Below are positions 26,064-38,072 of a stretch of DNA of 64,000 bases, one piece after another. The position numbers were made by a program, and so were the translations under genes. Positions within the stretch are counted from its first letter, which is position 1; each line of letters opens with the position of its first letter. Source of the stretch: Cichorium intybus (lineage: Eukaryota > Streptophyta > Magnoliopsida > Asterales > Asteraceae); assembly GCA_023525715.1 (NCBI GenBank), contig CM042012.1:54774839-54838838 (forward strand). The letters run 5' to 3'. The notes below the pieces were generated by a model that saw only the letters and a program-made list of their open reading frames with translations, ran no database searches and was not told the origin of the DNA.

Positions 26064-27470
26064 ATGGGTTGGACGATTGCGGATATCAAGGGTTTGATCC
26101 CTTCTACTTGTATGCACAAGATCTTGCTTGAAGATGAATGTAAACCAAGACGAGAAGCTCAAAGAAGGTTGAATCCACCCATGATAGAGGTGGTAAAAAA
26201 AGAAATTCTCAAACTCCTTGATGCGGGTATGATTTACCCGATTTCCGATAGTAAATGGGTGAGTCCAGTTCAAGTTGTTCCAAAGAAAACCAAAATCACG
26301 ATTGTGAAGAACAAGGAAGGCGAGTTGGTGCCAACGCGAGTGCAAAACGGTTGGAGAGTTTGTATTGACTATCGGAAATTAAATGCTAGTACTCGAAAAG
26401 ATCATTTTCCATTGCCATTCATTGATCAAATGCTAGAGCGTCTAGCCGGCAAATCACATTATTGTTGCCTTGATGGATATTCCGGTTTCCATCAATTTCC
26501 GGTTGCCCCGGAAGATCAAGAGAAGACAACCTTTACATGTCCATTTGATACCTTTGCCTATAGAAGGATGCCATTTGGACTATGTAATGCGCCGACTACC
26601 TTTCAACGGTGTATGGTTAGCATCTTTTCTGAGTACGTTGAAAGCATAATTGAAGTCTTTATGGACGATTTTACTGTGTATGGGAACTCCTTCCAAGAAT
26701 GTTTGGCTAACCTCACCAAAATCTTGAAAAGATGCATTGAAACGAATTTGGTGTTGAATTTTGAAAAATGTCACTTTATGGTTAGCCAAGGTTTGATCTT
26801 GGGACACATTGTGTCCAAGAAGGGAATTGAAGTTGATAAGTCGAAGATAGATGTGATTCAAAGTTTGCCTTATCCAACAAGTGTCCGAGAAGTTCGTTCT
26901 TTTCTTGGTCACACGGGTTTCTATCGAAGATTTATTAATGACTTTTCCAAGATCACAAGACCAATGTGTTTGTTACTACAAAAAGATGTCGAATTTGAGT
27001 TCAACCAAGTTTGTCAAGAAGCTTTTGACAAACTCAAAGAATTGTTAACATCAGCTCCCATTATCCAAGCGCCCAATTGGGACCTCCCCTTTGAAATCAT
27101 GTGTGATGCAAGTAATTATGCTATAGGGGCGGTGCTTGGACAGAGAGTGGAAAGAGCTCCTCATGTGATCTGCTATGCCTCGAGAACGTTAGACAATGCT
27201 CAAAGCAACTACTCGACAACGGAAAAGAACTTTTGGCGATTGTTTTTGCATTGGAAAAGTTCCGTCAATATTTACTCGGTGTTAAAGTCATTTTTTCTCG
27301 GATCATGCGGCCTTGAAGTACTTGATAACCAAGAAAGACGCGAAACCAAGACTCATCCAATGGATATTGCTCCTACAAGAGTTCGATTTAGAGATTTGGG
27401 ACAAAAGCGGTTCCGAGAACCTTGTAGCTGATCATCTTAGCCGTTTGGTGTCACAAGTAGAGCCATCTTC
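26064..27470 (+). pseudogene. Athila reverse transcriptase and RNase H (broken)
   Basis: RNA-directed DNA polymerase. Seen in order: MGWTIADIKGLIPSTCMHKI, GWRVCIDYRKLNAST, HFPLPFIDQMLERLAG, FAYRRMPFGLCNAPTTFQRC, and the catalytic box FMDDFTVYG, which is FMDD as usual in Athila. The thumb/RNase H junction has PNWDLPFEIMCDASNYAIGA with the RNase H catalytic D. This is the longest surviving frame (455 codons). A frameshift near 27235-27320 moves the remainder (DLEIWDKSGSENLVADHLSR) into another frame. Confidence 0.9.
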
Positions 27471-28627
27471 CTTGCGTGATAAATTTCCGGATGAGCATCT
27501 CTTTTCCCTTTCTTATTCTAATTCTTTACCGTGGTACGCGGACATCGTTAACTTTGTGGTCATAAAACGGGGGCCCGACACATTCACAAGAGCCCAAAAG
27601 GCCAAATTAAAAAGTGATTCAAAATATTATGTGTGGGACGACCCATATTTGTGGAAACATTGTCCCGATCAAGTGATTAGACGATGTGTCCCCCAACATG
27701 AGCATCAATCCGTTTTATAATTTTGTCATGAATATGCTTGTGGAGGACATTTCGGTCCTAATCGAACTTTAAGGAAAATTCTTGAATGTGGTTTGTTTTG
27801 GCCCACCATGACACAATATTGTTACGTTTTTTGTAAAAGTTGTGACCGCTGCCAAAGAACGATAAATATTTCTCAAAAAGACCAAATGCCCCAAAATTCG
27901 ATTCTTATTTGTGAAAATTTTGATGTTTGGGGAATCGATTTTATAGGTCCATTTCCCGTTTCTTTTGGCAACGTGTATATACCTCTTGCGGTTCGATTAT
28001 GTTTCTAAATGGGTTGAGGCCGAAGCCACTAGATCGGACGATGCCAAAACGGTTATCGATTTCTTGAAATCTAATATTTTTGTGAGATTTGGCATTCCTA
28101 GGTCATTGGTAAGTGATAGGGGGACACACTTTTGCAACAAGGCGATGGAAGCCTTATTGAATAAATACAATGTCATCGATCGTGTGTCCACCGCCTATCA
28201 CCCTCAAACAAACGGACAAGCGGAGTCTCCAACCGAGAGGTCAAATCAATCTTGGAGAAGATGGTGAACCTAACAAGAAAAGATTGGAGCACAAGACTTG
28301 AAGACGCTTTGTGGGCCTACCGAACGGCCTACAAAATTCCAATCGGGATGTCACACTACCGTTTGATTTATGGAAAGCCATGCCACCTACCTGTCGAGCT
28401 AAAGCATCGAGCCTTTTGGGCATTTAAGAAATGCAACTTTGACGTTGATGAAGCCGGACGACATAGGAAGTTGAAACTTCAAGACTTAGAGGAATTGAGA
28501 AATGATGCGTATGAGAACACGCGAATTTATAAAGAGAAGACCAAGGCATTCCATGACCAGTCCATCACCAGAAAAAATTTCATCCCATGACAAAAAGTGT
28601 TACTCTATCACTCCCGTTTGAAGTTGT
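27471..28627 (+). pseudogene. Athila integrase (broken, cut by insertion)
   Basis: DDE integrase. The HHCC zinc region spans the stop at 27718-27720 (HEYACGGHFGPNRTLRKI, then CKSCDRCQR). The core shows WGIDFIGPFP (first D) and LVSDRGTHFCNKAMEALL (second D) with TAYHPQTNGQAE. Frameshifts near 27990 and 28240 separate blocks. The C-terminal KIPIGMSHYRLIYGKPCHLP and HRAFWAFKKCNFD are typical Athila. The gag-only element interrupts it at 28627, within the segment that would read VLLYHSRLKL. Confidence 0.88.
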
Positions 28628-29391
28628 TGTTGGATTAGGTGTCTAAGCCATGACTTTATATTTATATTTATCTTGTTAATTAAAGCAAAGTCCATTTGGG
28701 TTGCCCTCATAGCTGGAGGTTAGGATAGAGTTCAGTAGAGTAAAAGGTTGATTTATTAATTGTTTAATAAATCAATAGAATTAATTAAATGGTTTATTAA
28801 TATATTTAAGTGTTAATATATTAATTAGAAACTATAATAATTAATTAAGATTTAATCTAGAATTAATTGGATTTAATTCAATGATTAAATTAATTAATTA
28901 AAAGTGCAGGGACTGGTTTGTATTTATTTAGTTAAATAAATAACTGGCCAGTGGACAGGGGCCAAAGTTGGTGTCAATATGGAGGGAACTCCATAGTTGG
29001 CGAAAACCCTATTAGGGTTTAGAAAAGGCTTGGTCCATTTAGTCAGCAGGCTTGCCCATTTGGAGGCTCCTTAGGGTTTCAGCTGTAACCCTTGGAGGCT
29101 ATAAAAGGAGGCACCTGGCACCCTCATTCTCTGTGCCACTTTCACCAAGATTACTCTGCTGGACTGTCTTCTCCATTGCTTTGGGTGTGACTTGCATTTG
29201 AGGCAGGATACTTGTGCTGCTAGCTTCTAGAACAAGATTCAAAGGTTGGTAATTCTTGTCTTAAACTTTAGAAATTATTGTTGGCCTTTAGTTTTAGTTT
29301 ATTATCTTCATAGAAGAAAACATAGATCTTTCTAGGGTTGAATGTGAACCATAAGAGTTTATTTGTTCATTGTTTGCTAGAAAATCATTCA
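28628..29391 (+). repeat. 5' LTR of gag-only element A
   Basis: TGTTGGATTAGGTGTC to GAAAATCATTCA. The TATA box CTATAAAAGG is at 29099-29108. Confidence 0.9.
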
Positions 29392-30193
29392 GTGGTATCA
29401 GAGCTTAGGCTTGTTTTCTTATGAATTGATATAAACTGCATGAATTGTTTGTGCCTAAGGGTTTTTGTGCGATAATTAAACCCTTAGAAGAGGCAAATTT
29501 CGTGGCCTAGGCTAGGGTTTCCTAACCCTAGCCGCCACCCCTTTATTCGCCCCTGATTTGCTTGATTTGCTGCCTTAAATAGTTGGTTGTTATTTTTGGT
29601 AACTGTATCTAATAAATAACTGGAACCCTTATTTGTTGGCTTGCTATTTTCGAACCATAGGGGCCTTAAATACATAAAATTAATTTGATTAATTTATAAT
29701 ATTTATCTTAGATTTAATTAGTTTAATTAATTGTTAATTAAAAGATCAATTAAATCAGCTTAAAGAATTAATTTAAATTTTCAAAAATTGTTTAAAAAAT
29801 TTGCGAAAATTATAATTAAATTAATTCTAAAATATTTTAATAAGATCAAAATATATCTTATATATTTATGATTAAAAGTTAATAATTTATATATAAGAAA
29901 ATTGGTTAGTCTTACCGCAAGTAGGCCTCATTCACAAAACTGTCCTATAAAGAGGGTATAAGGCGACTTCTTATAAAATGGCAGTCTAATGGGTATCCAC
30001 TCTTACCCACCGCTCTCCTGGTCAGTTGAGTGTCGTTAGTCGAACGGGTTTGATAGAACCGCTAAGCCTCTTAAAAGTATAATGCTATAATTGAAAGTAC
30101 TAGAACTTTGAACAAAACCCAATCTAGTTACTTTAGGTTAAAAAATGTGAATTAGTGCAAATCCATGGAATTACACATTGCACTTTGTGGAAT

Positions 30194-30229
30194 GTTGGTG
30201 GAGCGTGTGTGGTTTACCGGCACGCCAAC
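30194..30229 (+). ncRNA. Covarying hairpin A1
   Basis: Stem GTTGGTG/CGCCAAC (7 bp, one G-T pair) around a 22 nt loop beginning GAGCGTGTGTGG and ending TTTACCGGCA. Confidence 0.7.
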
Positions 30230-30273
30230 TGGGGTCCGCAAAGACTTGCAATGAGTTTCTCGATTTTGTCATT

Positions 30274-30309
30274 ATTAACGGAGCGTGTGTGGTTAACCGG
30301 CACGTTAAT
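30274..30309 (+). ncRNA. Covarying hairpin A2
   Basis: Stem ATTAACG/CGTTAAT (7 bp perfect) around a 22 nt loop beginning GAGCGTGTGTGG and ending TTAACCGGCA. Confidence 0.7.
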
Positions 30310-30641
30310 TAGAGATGGCAATTGACTTCGAGAGTACCAAGCTAATTTTCATGGTTATTCACACCCGGTTTGTGATCCTCGGCATCCCAGTCACAAACAG
30401 TGGGGCACATCCGAGACTAAACATGCCATTGAATAGTTCAATGTGTCTCAACAGATCTAGGAATTTCATAAGATGAAATTGATAAGTGTATTATCTACCT
30501 TAATGACCATTATGTTGTGATTACGGCATCCCTCTTCACATCATAGTTGGGGCATTTTGGGTCCTAGCCTTTATAAATAATAAATTGGGTAATTATTTAA
30601 AATGACTAATTAAACTAATAAAAAAATTATGTTTATTGTAG

Positions 30642-31310
30642 ATGTCTGAATCAAGTGTCTATTCTCCTCCCTCTCCTCCTTCACCCATTTCTGAGAGCTT
30701 GAGAATGCACCTGCTACATATGGTAAGGCTGACTGGCCTCAACTATATGGTATGGCTTCATAAATAGAGAATAGTTCTCTGTTTTGCTGGCAAGCCATAT
30801 CTGACTGAGTGTCCGCTATCCAAAACATGACATCACACAGTAGCATGTGATGAGCATGACTCCTTGATTGTCAAGTCAAGGAAAGTTCGTTGCCTAATAC
30901 TATTGATCATTGACCCCGAGTTCCGCAGGAATTTAGAATTCCTGGGTCAGATAAGTTAACACAGCTAGTTGTGGAAAGGTTCCATGAACTGGTTGAGAAA
31001 GGACGAGCTAAGATCTTCAAAGAGTTTGAAGTGTGCAGGAAGTAGCACCAGTTCACATGTTCTCAAGACTGAGAAACACACAGGTGAACTGTATAAATTT
31101 GGTTCCCTTTTTGATCGGGAGTTAAAGCATTAGCTCGACTCGCTGATCCGTTCATCCTGATTGTACAGGAAGGGAAACCAGATAAGACAATCGTGGATAT
31201 GCATTCAATGTTGACTCTGTATGAGTCGTTCATAGAGAAGCATAGTTCCGTTGATTCAGCTGCTTCGGGATTGAGTCCAGTAATAGGACACATCAAGAAA
31301 TAATCCAGAT
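30642..31310 (+). pseudogene. Copia-type gag remnant (element A)
   Basis: Degenerate capsid gene. The ATG at 30642 opens MSESSVYSPP, but the rest is readable only by changing frame: RLTGLNYMVWLHK (the LxGxNYxxW opening of Copia gag), FAGKPYLTECPL, VRCLILLIIDPEFRRNLEFL, ELYKFGSLFDRELKH and DKTIVDMHSMLTLYESF (the conserved end of the UBN2-type gag domain). Several stops interrupt it. The equivalent in element B (minus strand, 43774-44433) keeps a 101-codon open stretch. Confidence 0.7.
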
Positions 31311-31833
31311 TGTCTGGACCGGTTCCTCGATGGTTCAAACTGGGAATCCACAGGGTGGGACACAGTCACGGAAATATTGGAAAATGCTCCGAAGCCGAAC
31401 AGTTTGGCAACTCAGGAATATCTTAAAACTCAGAACACCTGATCCTTAGTTCGTTGATACAGGATGTGTTTCTCACATTTGCTCTGTATGCATGGACTCT
31501 GTAGGATGTGGGATGTTGTTGCATAGGAGCATATTCAGATTGGATCTGAAGCTCATGCAGTTTTAGAGTTTAGTTAGATGTTGAAATCATGTTATTAGCT
31601 TATCAGATGCGTATGACATTATCTATCATATAATACATTGTTCAAGGATTTTGTTTTAATAAAATTGTCAATTTTCTTTTAACACATGTCGTTTGAAATA
31701 TCCTTGAAATGTTGTATGATTGTGTTGAATGCATGATTAGTAATAACTTGAATATTGATACATCCAAAGTGTTTGGATTTTAGGAATTGTGCTCCTTATG
31801 AATGTTAAAGTGAATATTATAAGAATCAATTCA

Positions 31834-32080
31834 ACCAAAGGTCCAGTTGGACAGGACTTTGGAATCATTTGACTTAGAGTCACATGATGAATTGAGTTCT
31901 TAATGTGTTAAGAAATGAATCAACCAAAGATCCAGTTGGACAGGACTTTGGAATCATTTGACTTAGAGTCAGATGATGATTAAGTTCTTTATAAAGCACA
32001 TGTGGCAAGAAATGAATCACCCAATGATCCAAAGGATAGGATTTTAGAATCAGTTGACTTAGAGTCAACTGAAGATTGCA
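31834..32080 (+). repeat. Three tandem ~85 bp units in element A
   Basis: Each unit has ATGAATCAACCAAAGATCC, AGTTGGACAGGACTTTGGAA and CATTTGACTTAGAGTCA; the third is diverged. The same module is present in element B near 43100-43260. Confidence 0.8.
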
Positions 32081-33198
32081 AGTCTTGAACAGAATTAACA
32101 AAGTCATAAGTTTACATAGAGATGTAAAAGAGATTGAGATTAGGAGCAACGAACACATCAGTTGCTGTGTATTGCTCGAATCCTCAAATAGAACACAATT
32201 GGTTGTACTCCGCGATATTTGTCAATCGGTATGACGAATATGGCTTCGCTTATCAGAATAAGCGATTGAATTGAAACCTTGAACAGTTCAAGGACTTCAA
32301 AGGAAGTACGAGATCCACAGAACCTGAGTGACAACATAAACTGGGAAAATGTTTCACAGTTATTCTCTTCCAATAACATTAATAGTTATAATGTGTCTTA
32401 GGGAAGATGATGGAGCATTGGTCAAAACAGTTCGATCCTTAATGTATGAGATACATTGCCAATTAGTTTCCGATACATTGAATACTAAACCAGTCAGACC
32501 ATATTCCAACCACATCTTCGACTAAGTAGGTTTTACAGACACTGTCTGAAATGTAAAGCTGGGATTGTCCCACTTGTACATTAAAGGTCTAGGGTCCTGT
32601 AGTGTTCGTCCGAACCTCATGACTAGCCTAAACCTAATCAGAAATGTCGTTTCACTGGCTATCCCGCTGTACCTGGAAGAGAAAGAGCTCTTTTAGAAAG
32701 AACTCATGTTCTAAGGAAACAATGGGAGTTGGGACAGTCCTGAATGAGTTCAAGATTAGCCAAGTGAAATAACCTTTAGTCATCACTAGGCTTAGAGCAG
32801 AAATTAGATTTTTGTTTTTAAATTCTGACATTATCTTCTCTTGACCAGTAGTACTGATCACCATCATAAGTAGTTATGATCAGGGTGACATACCAATTAG
32901 TGGTAAAACACTATAGTTGGTGCGGATTTTCAATCCGACTACTTGGAAGCATTGGTGAGCCCGGTTGCTGCCAATTAAGAGAACCTTAGGACGAGATACA
33001 GTCTATGTGACAGTTTGATTGATTTTACAACTGGTCTTAAAACCAGTGGGAGTGATCATCAAAAGAAACCAACATGGACAGAAACGTACCTTAGAACATC
33101 TGGTTGAGCGAGACGATTCTTAGAGTCAAGTAATTGACTCCGAGAGAAGCACTCTCAATAGAAGATGAAATCCGAAAGGACACTGCATAATGGAAGTC

Positions 33199-33234
33199 GT
33201 TAGTGGAGCGCGTGTGGATCATCGGCACACTAAT
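33199..33234 (+). ncRNA. Covarying hairpin A3
   Basis: Stem GTTAGTG/CACTAAT (7 bp, one G-T pair); loop starts GAGCGCGTGTGG and ends ATCATCGGCA. Confidence 0.65.
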
Positions 33235-33494
33235 GAGGACTCACAAAGAATATGCCAGTATAAAGGTACATGGGCCCGGGATTTCCCCGCGGGCATCTCG
33301 CAAGAAAGGATATTCAGATTCTCAAAATATGCCAAAGGATTGGATTTTGAGAAAGGGCTGAAAGATATCCATTAAGATGTCAGAAAGGTTTGGATTCTCA
33401 AAATGTGCCATAAGCTCTGGATTTTGTGAATAGTCCATAACCGTGTCGAAGCCAGTGGGAGGGTTGCTGTTATCTATCTCCATATGTGTGTTAC

Positions 33495-33870
33495 ATAATG
33501 CTTCTAGGAAACGCCTCTTTTCATTAGAAAGTGTAATGACTTGGTGTTAAGAGACGGATCGCTATGAAAGAATTAATAAAGATATGACATGCTCGGGTGG
33601 TTATAAACGTCTATGAGATAGATCGAAACTCTGCCAAAATGATCTTGATGAGACTCAAGATGCATTGCCCTAGGAAATAGTTTTCTGTCATTGCAAAGTG
33701 TAATGATTTGGCATGAAAGATATAAAAGGTGCAACATACTCATATAATCCATTAACATATATCAGATAGATGATGTCATCAGTATAGACCTGGCCATAGT
33801 AAGCATGACCTTGATAAGATTCAAGATGCATGGAAAAGAGTCTCCGAAAGGAAATAGTTATTAAAAATCA
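33495..33870 (+). repeat. Diverged ~165 bp modules in element A
   Basis: The words AAGTGTAATGAYTTGG, CTTGATGAGACTCAAGATGC and TATGAAAGA/ATGAAAGATA recur in two to three diverged copies. The matching region of element B is about 41480-41830. Confidence 0.6.
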
Positions 33871-34157
33871 TGACACAGTGATTATAAGTAATCCTAAGAT
33901 TCCAAAAGGGTTTGGAATAGGACTAGATCGAATCCAACAAGTTTCTTGGATCGATCAGAAGTGTCATGAACATGTCTTGATGACTTAATGCTTAGAGCAT
34001 ACTGAGTCAGATTCAGGATATCACCTGGCTGGGAATACTTAATGGATTTTGAACATACGTGAGAAATCATTGGGAAATGATTGGGGTGAATGTTGATAAC
34101 AATTTGAAAAGAGTTTTCAAATAAGGACTTAATGGTTAAAGAATTTCGTTGGCATTC

Positions 34158-34189
34158 CGATGGAGCGCGTGTGGCTCACTGGCACATCG
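34158..34189 (+). ncRNA. Covarying hairpin A4
   Basis: Stem CGATG/CATCG (5 bp); loop starts GAGCGCGTGTGG and ends CTCACTGGCA. Confidence 0.65.
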
Positions 34190-35271
34190 TAACACCTCGA
34201 AATAGTCTTAGGGTGCAGTCATGTGGACTAAAGATCCCGAGAACCATGGAAAGTCACAATACATAGAATGGAGTTGTTAGTGAGAATGACGGTATGACCA
34301 AATTGAAATATCATCGGAAGCATATCCGATCGGATGAAGTGTATAAATGTATAACATTTGGATACATGGAAAGAGTGAAAGGTCAAGTTGACATAGATAC
34401 ATAACACGAATTAAAAAGTTTAAAAGGAATCTAGAAACCGATAATAGTTTTATGTAAAATCCGACTTGGTGATTACCTCGTGTAGACTTGGTAATTAGGC
34501 AATAGCAACCACCAGTCAGATTTTAAGTTTCGTCTTTGCATGTTTCACTTCCCGAATAATTTGATTATTCAAAAGTTCACAGTCGCTCATACTTTTCGGG
34601 AGTAAGTATGAACGAAGACTGTCGTGAATTGGTTTGTAGATTGTCTAAGGAGTTAGACATTGCAGTAAGACTGCTACAACGTTCATGAGTACTTAGAAAT
34701 AGAGATTTGAGTATTGGATAAACCCGCGCTCAATAGATTGCTTCATGGATTACATCACGAGCAATGTTGAGACGATAATATCTCATGATCTTAAAGCGGA
34801 GACATATGAGTTGAAATTTACGAGTCGGTTATGCATTGATAATGCGAAAACGCATCGGTAACTCGATGTTACAAAACGTTTTGTTGTGTACGATTTGATA
34901 AGTAAAAGACACAATCATATGAGTCGAAGCTTATTCGTTCCTTGACCCTGATGGGAAACAGATATCTGTAGGCCGCTCGATGATTTTGAAGTTGACTAAA
35001 GTGCTGGCCAGCCTGGACTAAGTTGATGTGTTCAATTAGAAGTCCGAAAGTCATAAGCAGAATCAGAAATCGGGAAATAGAGTATTGGACAGAGATTGAT
35101 CTCAATCCATGTCTCGTGTCTGAAAATATCTTGTTGGACGAAGGATCATATGATCACTTATCTATGGACAGAACTGACTGGGTCAGAGTTCTGCAGCAGT
35201 TTCTTGGAAGCTGCAGGTTGTTTATTAATCAGAAGATAAATTAAAGTCATAGACTTATCCAAGTGGGAGAC

Positions 35272-36035
35272 TGTTGGATTAGGTGTCTAAGCCATGACTT
35301 TATATTTATATTTATCTTGTTAATTGAAGCAAAGTCCATTTGGGTTGCCCTCATAGCTGGAGGTTAGGATAGAGTTCAGTAGAGTAAAAGGTTGATTTAT
35401 TAATTGTTTAATAAATCAATAGAATTAATTAAATGGTTTATTAATATATTTAAGTGTTAATATATTAATTAGAAACTATAATAATTAATTAAGATTTAAT
35501 CTAGAATTAATTGGATTTAATTCAATGATTAAATTAATTAATTAAAAGTGCAAGGACTGGTTTGTATTTATTTAGTTAAATAAATAACTGGCCAGTGGAC
35601 AGGGGCCAAAGTTGGTGCCAATATGGAGGGAACTCCATAGTTGGCGAAAACCCTATTAGGGTTTAGAAAAGGCTTGGTCCATTTAGTCAGCAGGCTTGCC
35701 CATTTGGAGGCTCCTTAGGGTTTCAGCTGTAACCCTTGGAGGCTATAAAAGGAGGCACCTGGCACCCTCATTCTCTGTGCCACTTTCACCAAGATTACTC
35801 TGCTAGACTGTCTTCTCCATTGCTTTGGGTGTGACTTGCATTTGAGGCAGGACACTTGTGCTGCTAGCTTCTAGAACAAGATTCAAAGGTTGGTAATTCT
35901 TGTCTTAAACTTTAGAAATTATTGTTGGCCTTTAGTTTTAGTTTATTATCTTCATAGAAGAAAACATAGATCTTTCTAGGATTGCATGTGAACCATAAGA
36001 GTTTATTTGTTCATTGTTTGCTAGAAAACCCTTCA
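35272..36035 (+). repeat. 3' LTR of gag-only element A
   Basis: 764 bp, same length as the 5' LTR, with about ten visible differences. TATA box at 35743-35752. It ends GAAAACCCTTCA and is followed by the duplicated GTTGT. Confidence 0.9.
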
Positions 36036-36104
36036 GTTGTTTCTGGGCAAACTTCGATCACGATGGATGGGACCCTTTATAGTTGTTAAAACATTTGATC
36101 ATGG
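36036..36104 (+). pseudogene. Athila pol segment between two insertions
   Basis: Reads LGKLRSRWMGPFIVVKTFDH, the conserved near-C-terminal block of Athila integrase. It continues from 28627 on one side and into GAVEIRSVDTEKIFKVNG at 53850 on the other. Confidence 0.85.
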
Positions 36105-37129
36105 TGTAACACCATGTACCTTTGATAAGTATTTATACATTAATCATAGTATAGTTATGAGTTAATACGGTGTTATAAGTATTGGTATCGTTAGAATACC
36201 TTTTTGGTAGAATTTTATATGAAAAATAAGGAACACTTGCTTGGAGATTAGAGACTTTCAAACTAAAAGGTTAGTAATTAAGCTTCTAACCTAAGTTCTT
36301 GTGTATGTTCTTCATGGGATAAACTGAAACTGAATTTCTAGTTATGATTTAAAAGGTTTAAATGGTTCTTAAGTAGCAAACATGTTTATGTGTTAAGAAC
36401 ATACATTTAAAACAAATGGTTTTGATGAATTTGTGGAATTTGGGGTTTTTGGCTCAAGAACCCTAAAATACAAGTTTATATGATCAAGTCGATATTAATG
36501 GGTTTTAATGAGTCCCATATGTTGTATTTGTTGAAAGAAATTAGTAGAAGTGGTTGGTTTTGAACAATTTCAGTTTTTGTGCAAAAATGTGAAAAACGGG
36601 AATTGTTGGAAAATGGTTGGAATCACCGATTCCATGGGTTAAAAACTCAATTAAATGGAAGGTTTTTGTCATACAACGATACCAAATCGATTAAGTAGTG
36701 AATTAAGGGCTTAATACGCGAAAACCAGGAGCTGCAGTGCAAAAATCGAAACCGAAATAGCCCAAAGAACATTACACGATCGTGTAATGTTCAAGGCAAA
36801 ATCCATAGCAGGATTACACGGTCGTGTAACATTCTGCCGTGGATTTTGAGTTTTGCGTTTTGGAATTTGGGGTTAGACACGTCTGTTTGACCTCAAATTT
36901 TAACCACAAGTCCGTTATAGTGTAACTCTTCATGGAAAATTGTTAAAATGAGAATACGACTTCCGAGAGTACTGTAGTAAAATACACGTATTTTGGGAAA
37001 GTCTAAAATTTATAGAAAGTTGGTTTAATAAGGATTATTATCTAGTTATGGTCTGTAGTTGTATTATACCGGACTCTTGTGTAGTAGGGTCGGTAGTAAT
37101 AATTGTGAATATATTACCATGATATATAA

Positions 37130-37219
<90 letters not shown>

Positions 37220-37918
37220 CAGTCACGTGGTTGTGGCACGAGCGACGAGACAAGGAATAACTAGATACAATATTAGCAAGTATCCAGGTGATTAATCTAA
37301 CTTATATCAAATGTGATTTGTGTTGGTTGAACTCTTGTAACTTGAAGCAGTTTTGGAGTTGAATTTGATAGTTTGGAAGTTGGGTTGATTACTCGAATTA
37401 CTTAGTAGTAACCTTTGTGGTTAAACGGCCTTTGTGGCTAGGAGATTGGATTTGATATCCAAATTTAAACGGCCTTTGTGGCTAGGAGATTGGATTTGAT
37501 ATCAAAATATTAACGGCCTTCGTGGCTAGGAGATTGGATTTTGTATCCAAATGAAGAGCAGAAGCAGATTTAACTTGTATACAGATTTGTACTTGCATTG
37601 TCTTTCTTATACATGTTAATTGTTGATATGATTACTCATTGGACTTTATAGCTCACAGTGTTTATTTGAAACGTCCCTGTAGGTGAGCATGACCCTGCTA
37701 AGGGTAAAGATAAAGTCTGTGACTAAGGACATGGGATTCATAGATGTTGTCAGTAGCAGCCCGGCTTAGAAGGAGTTTATTGTTATTGTATACTTCTTGA
37801 TACACTTGTACCCGTTTGTAATAAATTATACCATTTCTAAATGGTTTGTACGATAAAAACTATGTTTAAAAAGTGAAAAAAATTTGGGTGTTTTCTTTTA
37901 TAAAAACCGGGTGTTACA
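36105..37918 (+). repeat. 5' LTR of the Tekay element, promoter segment deleted
   Basis: TGTAACACCATGTACC to CCGGGTGTTACA (1814 bp). Relative to the 3' LTR it lacks about 158 bp (equivalent to about 50164-50322), joined at about 36227. That segment contains the TATA box and probable start region. It keeps a ~50 bp segment (about 36663-36730) missing from the 3' LTR. It carries an AT microsatellite (37133-37214), three ~45 bp GGCCTTTGTGGCTAGGAG units (37429-37555) and the perfect palindrome at 36769-36790. Confidence 0.9.
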
Positions 37919-37921
37919 AGT

Positions 37922-37935
37922 TGGTATCAGAGCCG
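37922..37935 (+). other. Primer-binding site, initiator Met tRNA
   Basis: TGGTATCAGAGCC follows the 5' LTR by three bases and is complementary to the 3' end of plant initiator tRNA-Met. Confidence 0.85.
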
Positions 37936-38072
37936 TGTTTAAGTGAACTAGGTGTCTATAGATTAGATCCCTGGACTTAAACCTTGAGAGATAGTAGACA
38001 TGTTATACAGTTAGGTGTATATAAGTTTGTTATTATATATATATAACCTAATTGTTTGCTGAATTTTGAAGT

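Larger units (their letters stand above)
29392..30641 (+). other. Leader of element A, structured and conserved with element B
   Basis: Non-coding leader between primer-binding site and gag. It matches the element B leader (44434-45679, minus strand) far better than random drift would predict: two copies of the covarying hairpin, a GTTTGTGA...TCACAAAC hairpin (about 30369-30399), and shared phrases such as CACCGCTCTCCTGGTCAGT. This is where packaging and dimerisation signals usually lie. Confidence 0.6.
28628..36035 (+). mobile_element. Gag-only Copia-type retrotransposon A (TR-GAG/LARD-like), 7.4 kb
   Basis: Complete insertion with two 764 bp LTRs, a GTTGT duplication on both sides (28623-28627, 36036-36040), primer-binding site TGGTATCAGAGCTT (29393-29406) and polypurine tract AAGTGGGAGAC before the 3' LTR. 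Only a degenerate gag is recognisable; no reverse transcriptase or integrase motif was found in the 4 kb after it. The TGTTGGATTAGG start and tract are Copia-like. The LTRs differ at about ten positions by eye, so the insertion is fairly young. It would need enzymes supplied by another element. Confidence 0.88.

Noticed and set aside
29393..29406. tRNA gene
   Set aside because: The TGGTATCAGAGCTT word is the primer-binding site next to an LTR (also at 37922 and 19095), with no cloverleaf around it.
28628..36035. Autonomous Copia element
   Set aside because: No reverse transcriptase, RNase H or integrase motif was found in any frame of the tail; only gag-like blocks remain.
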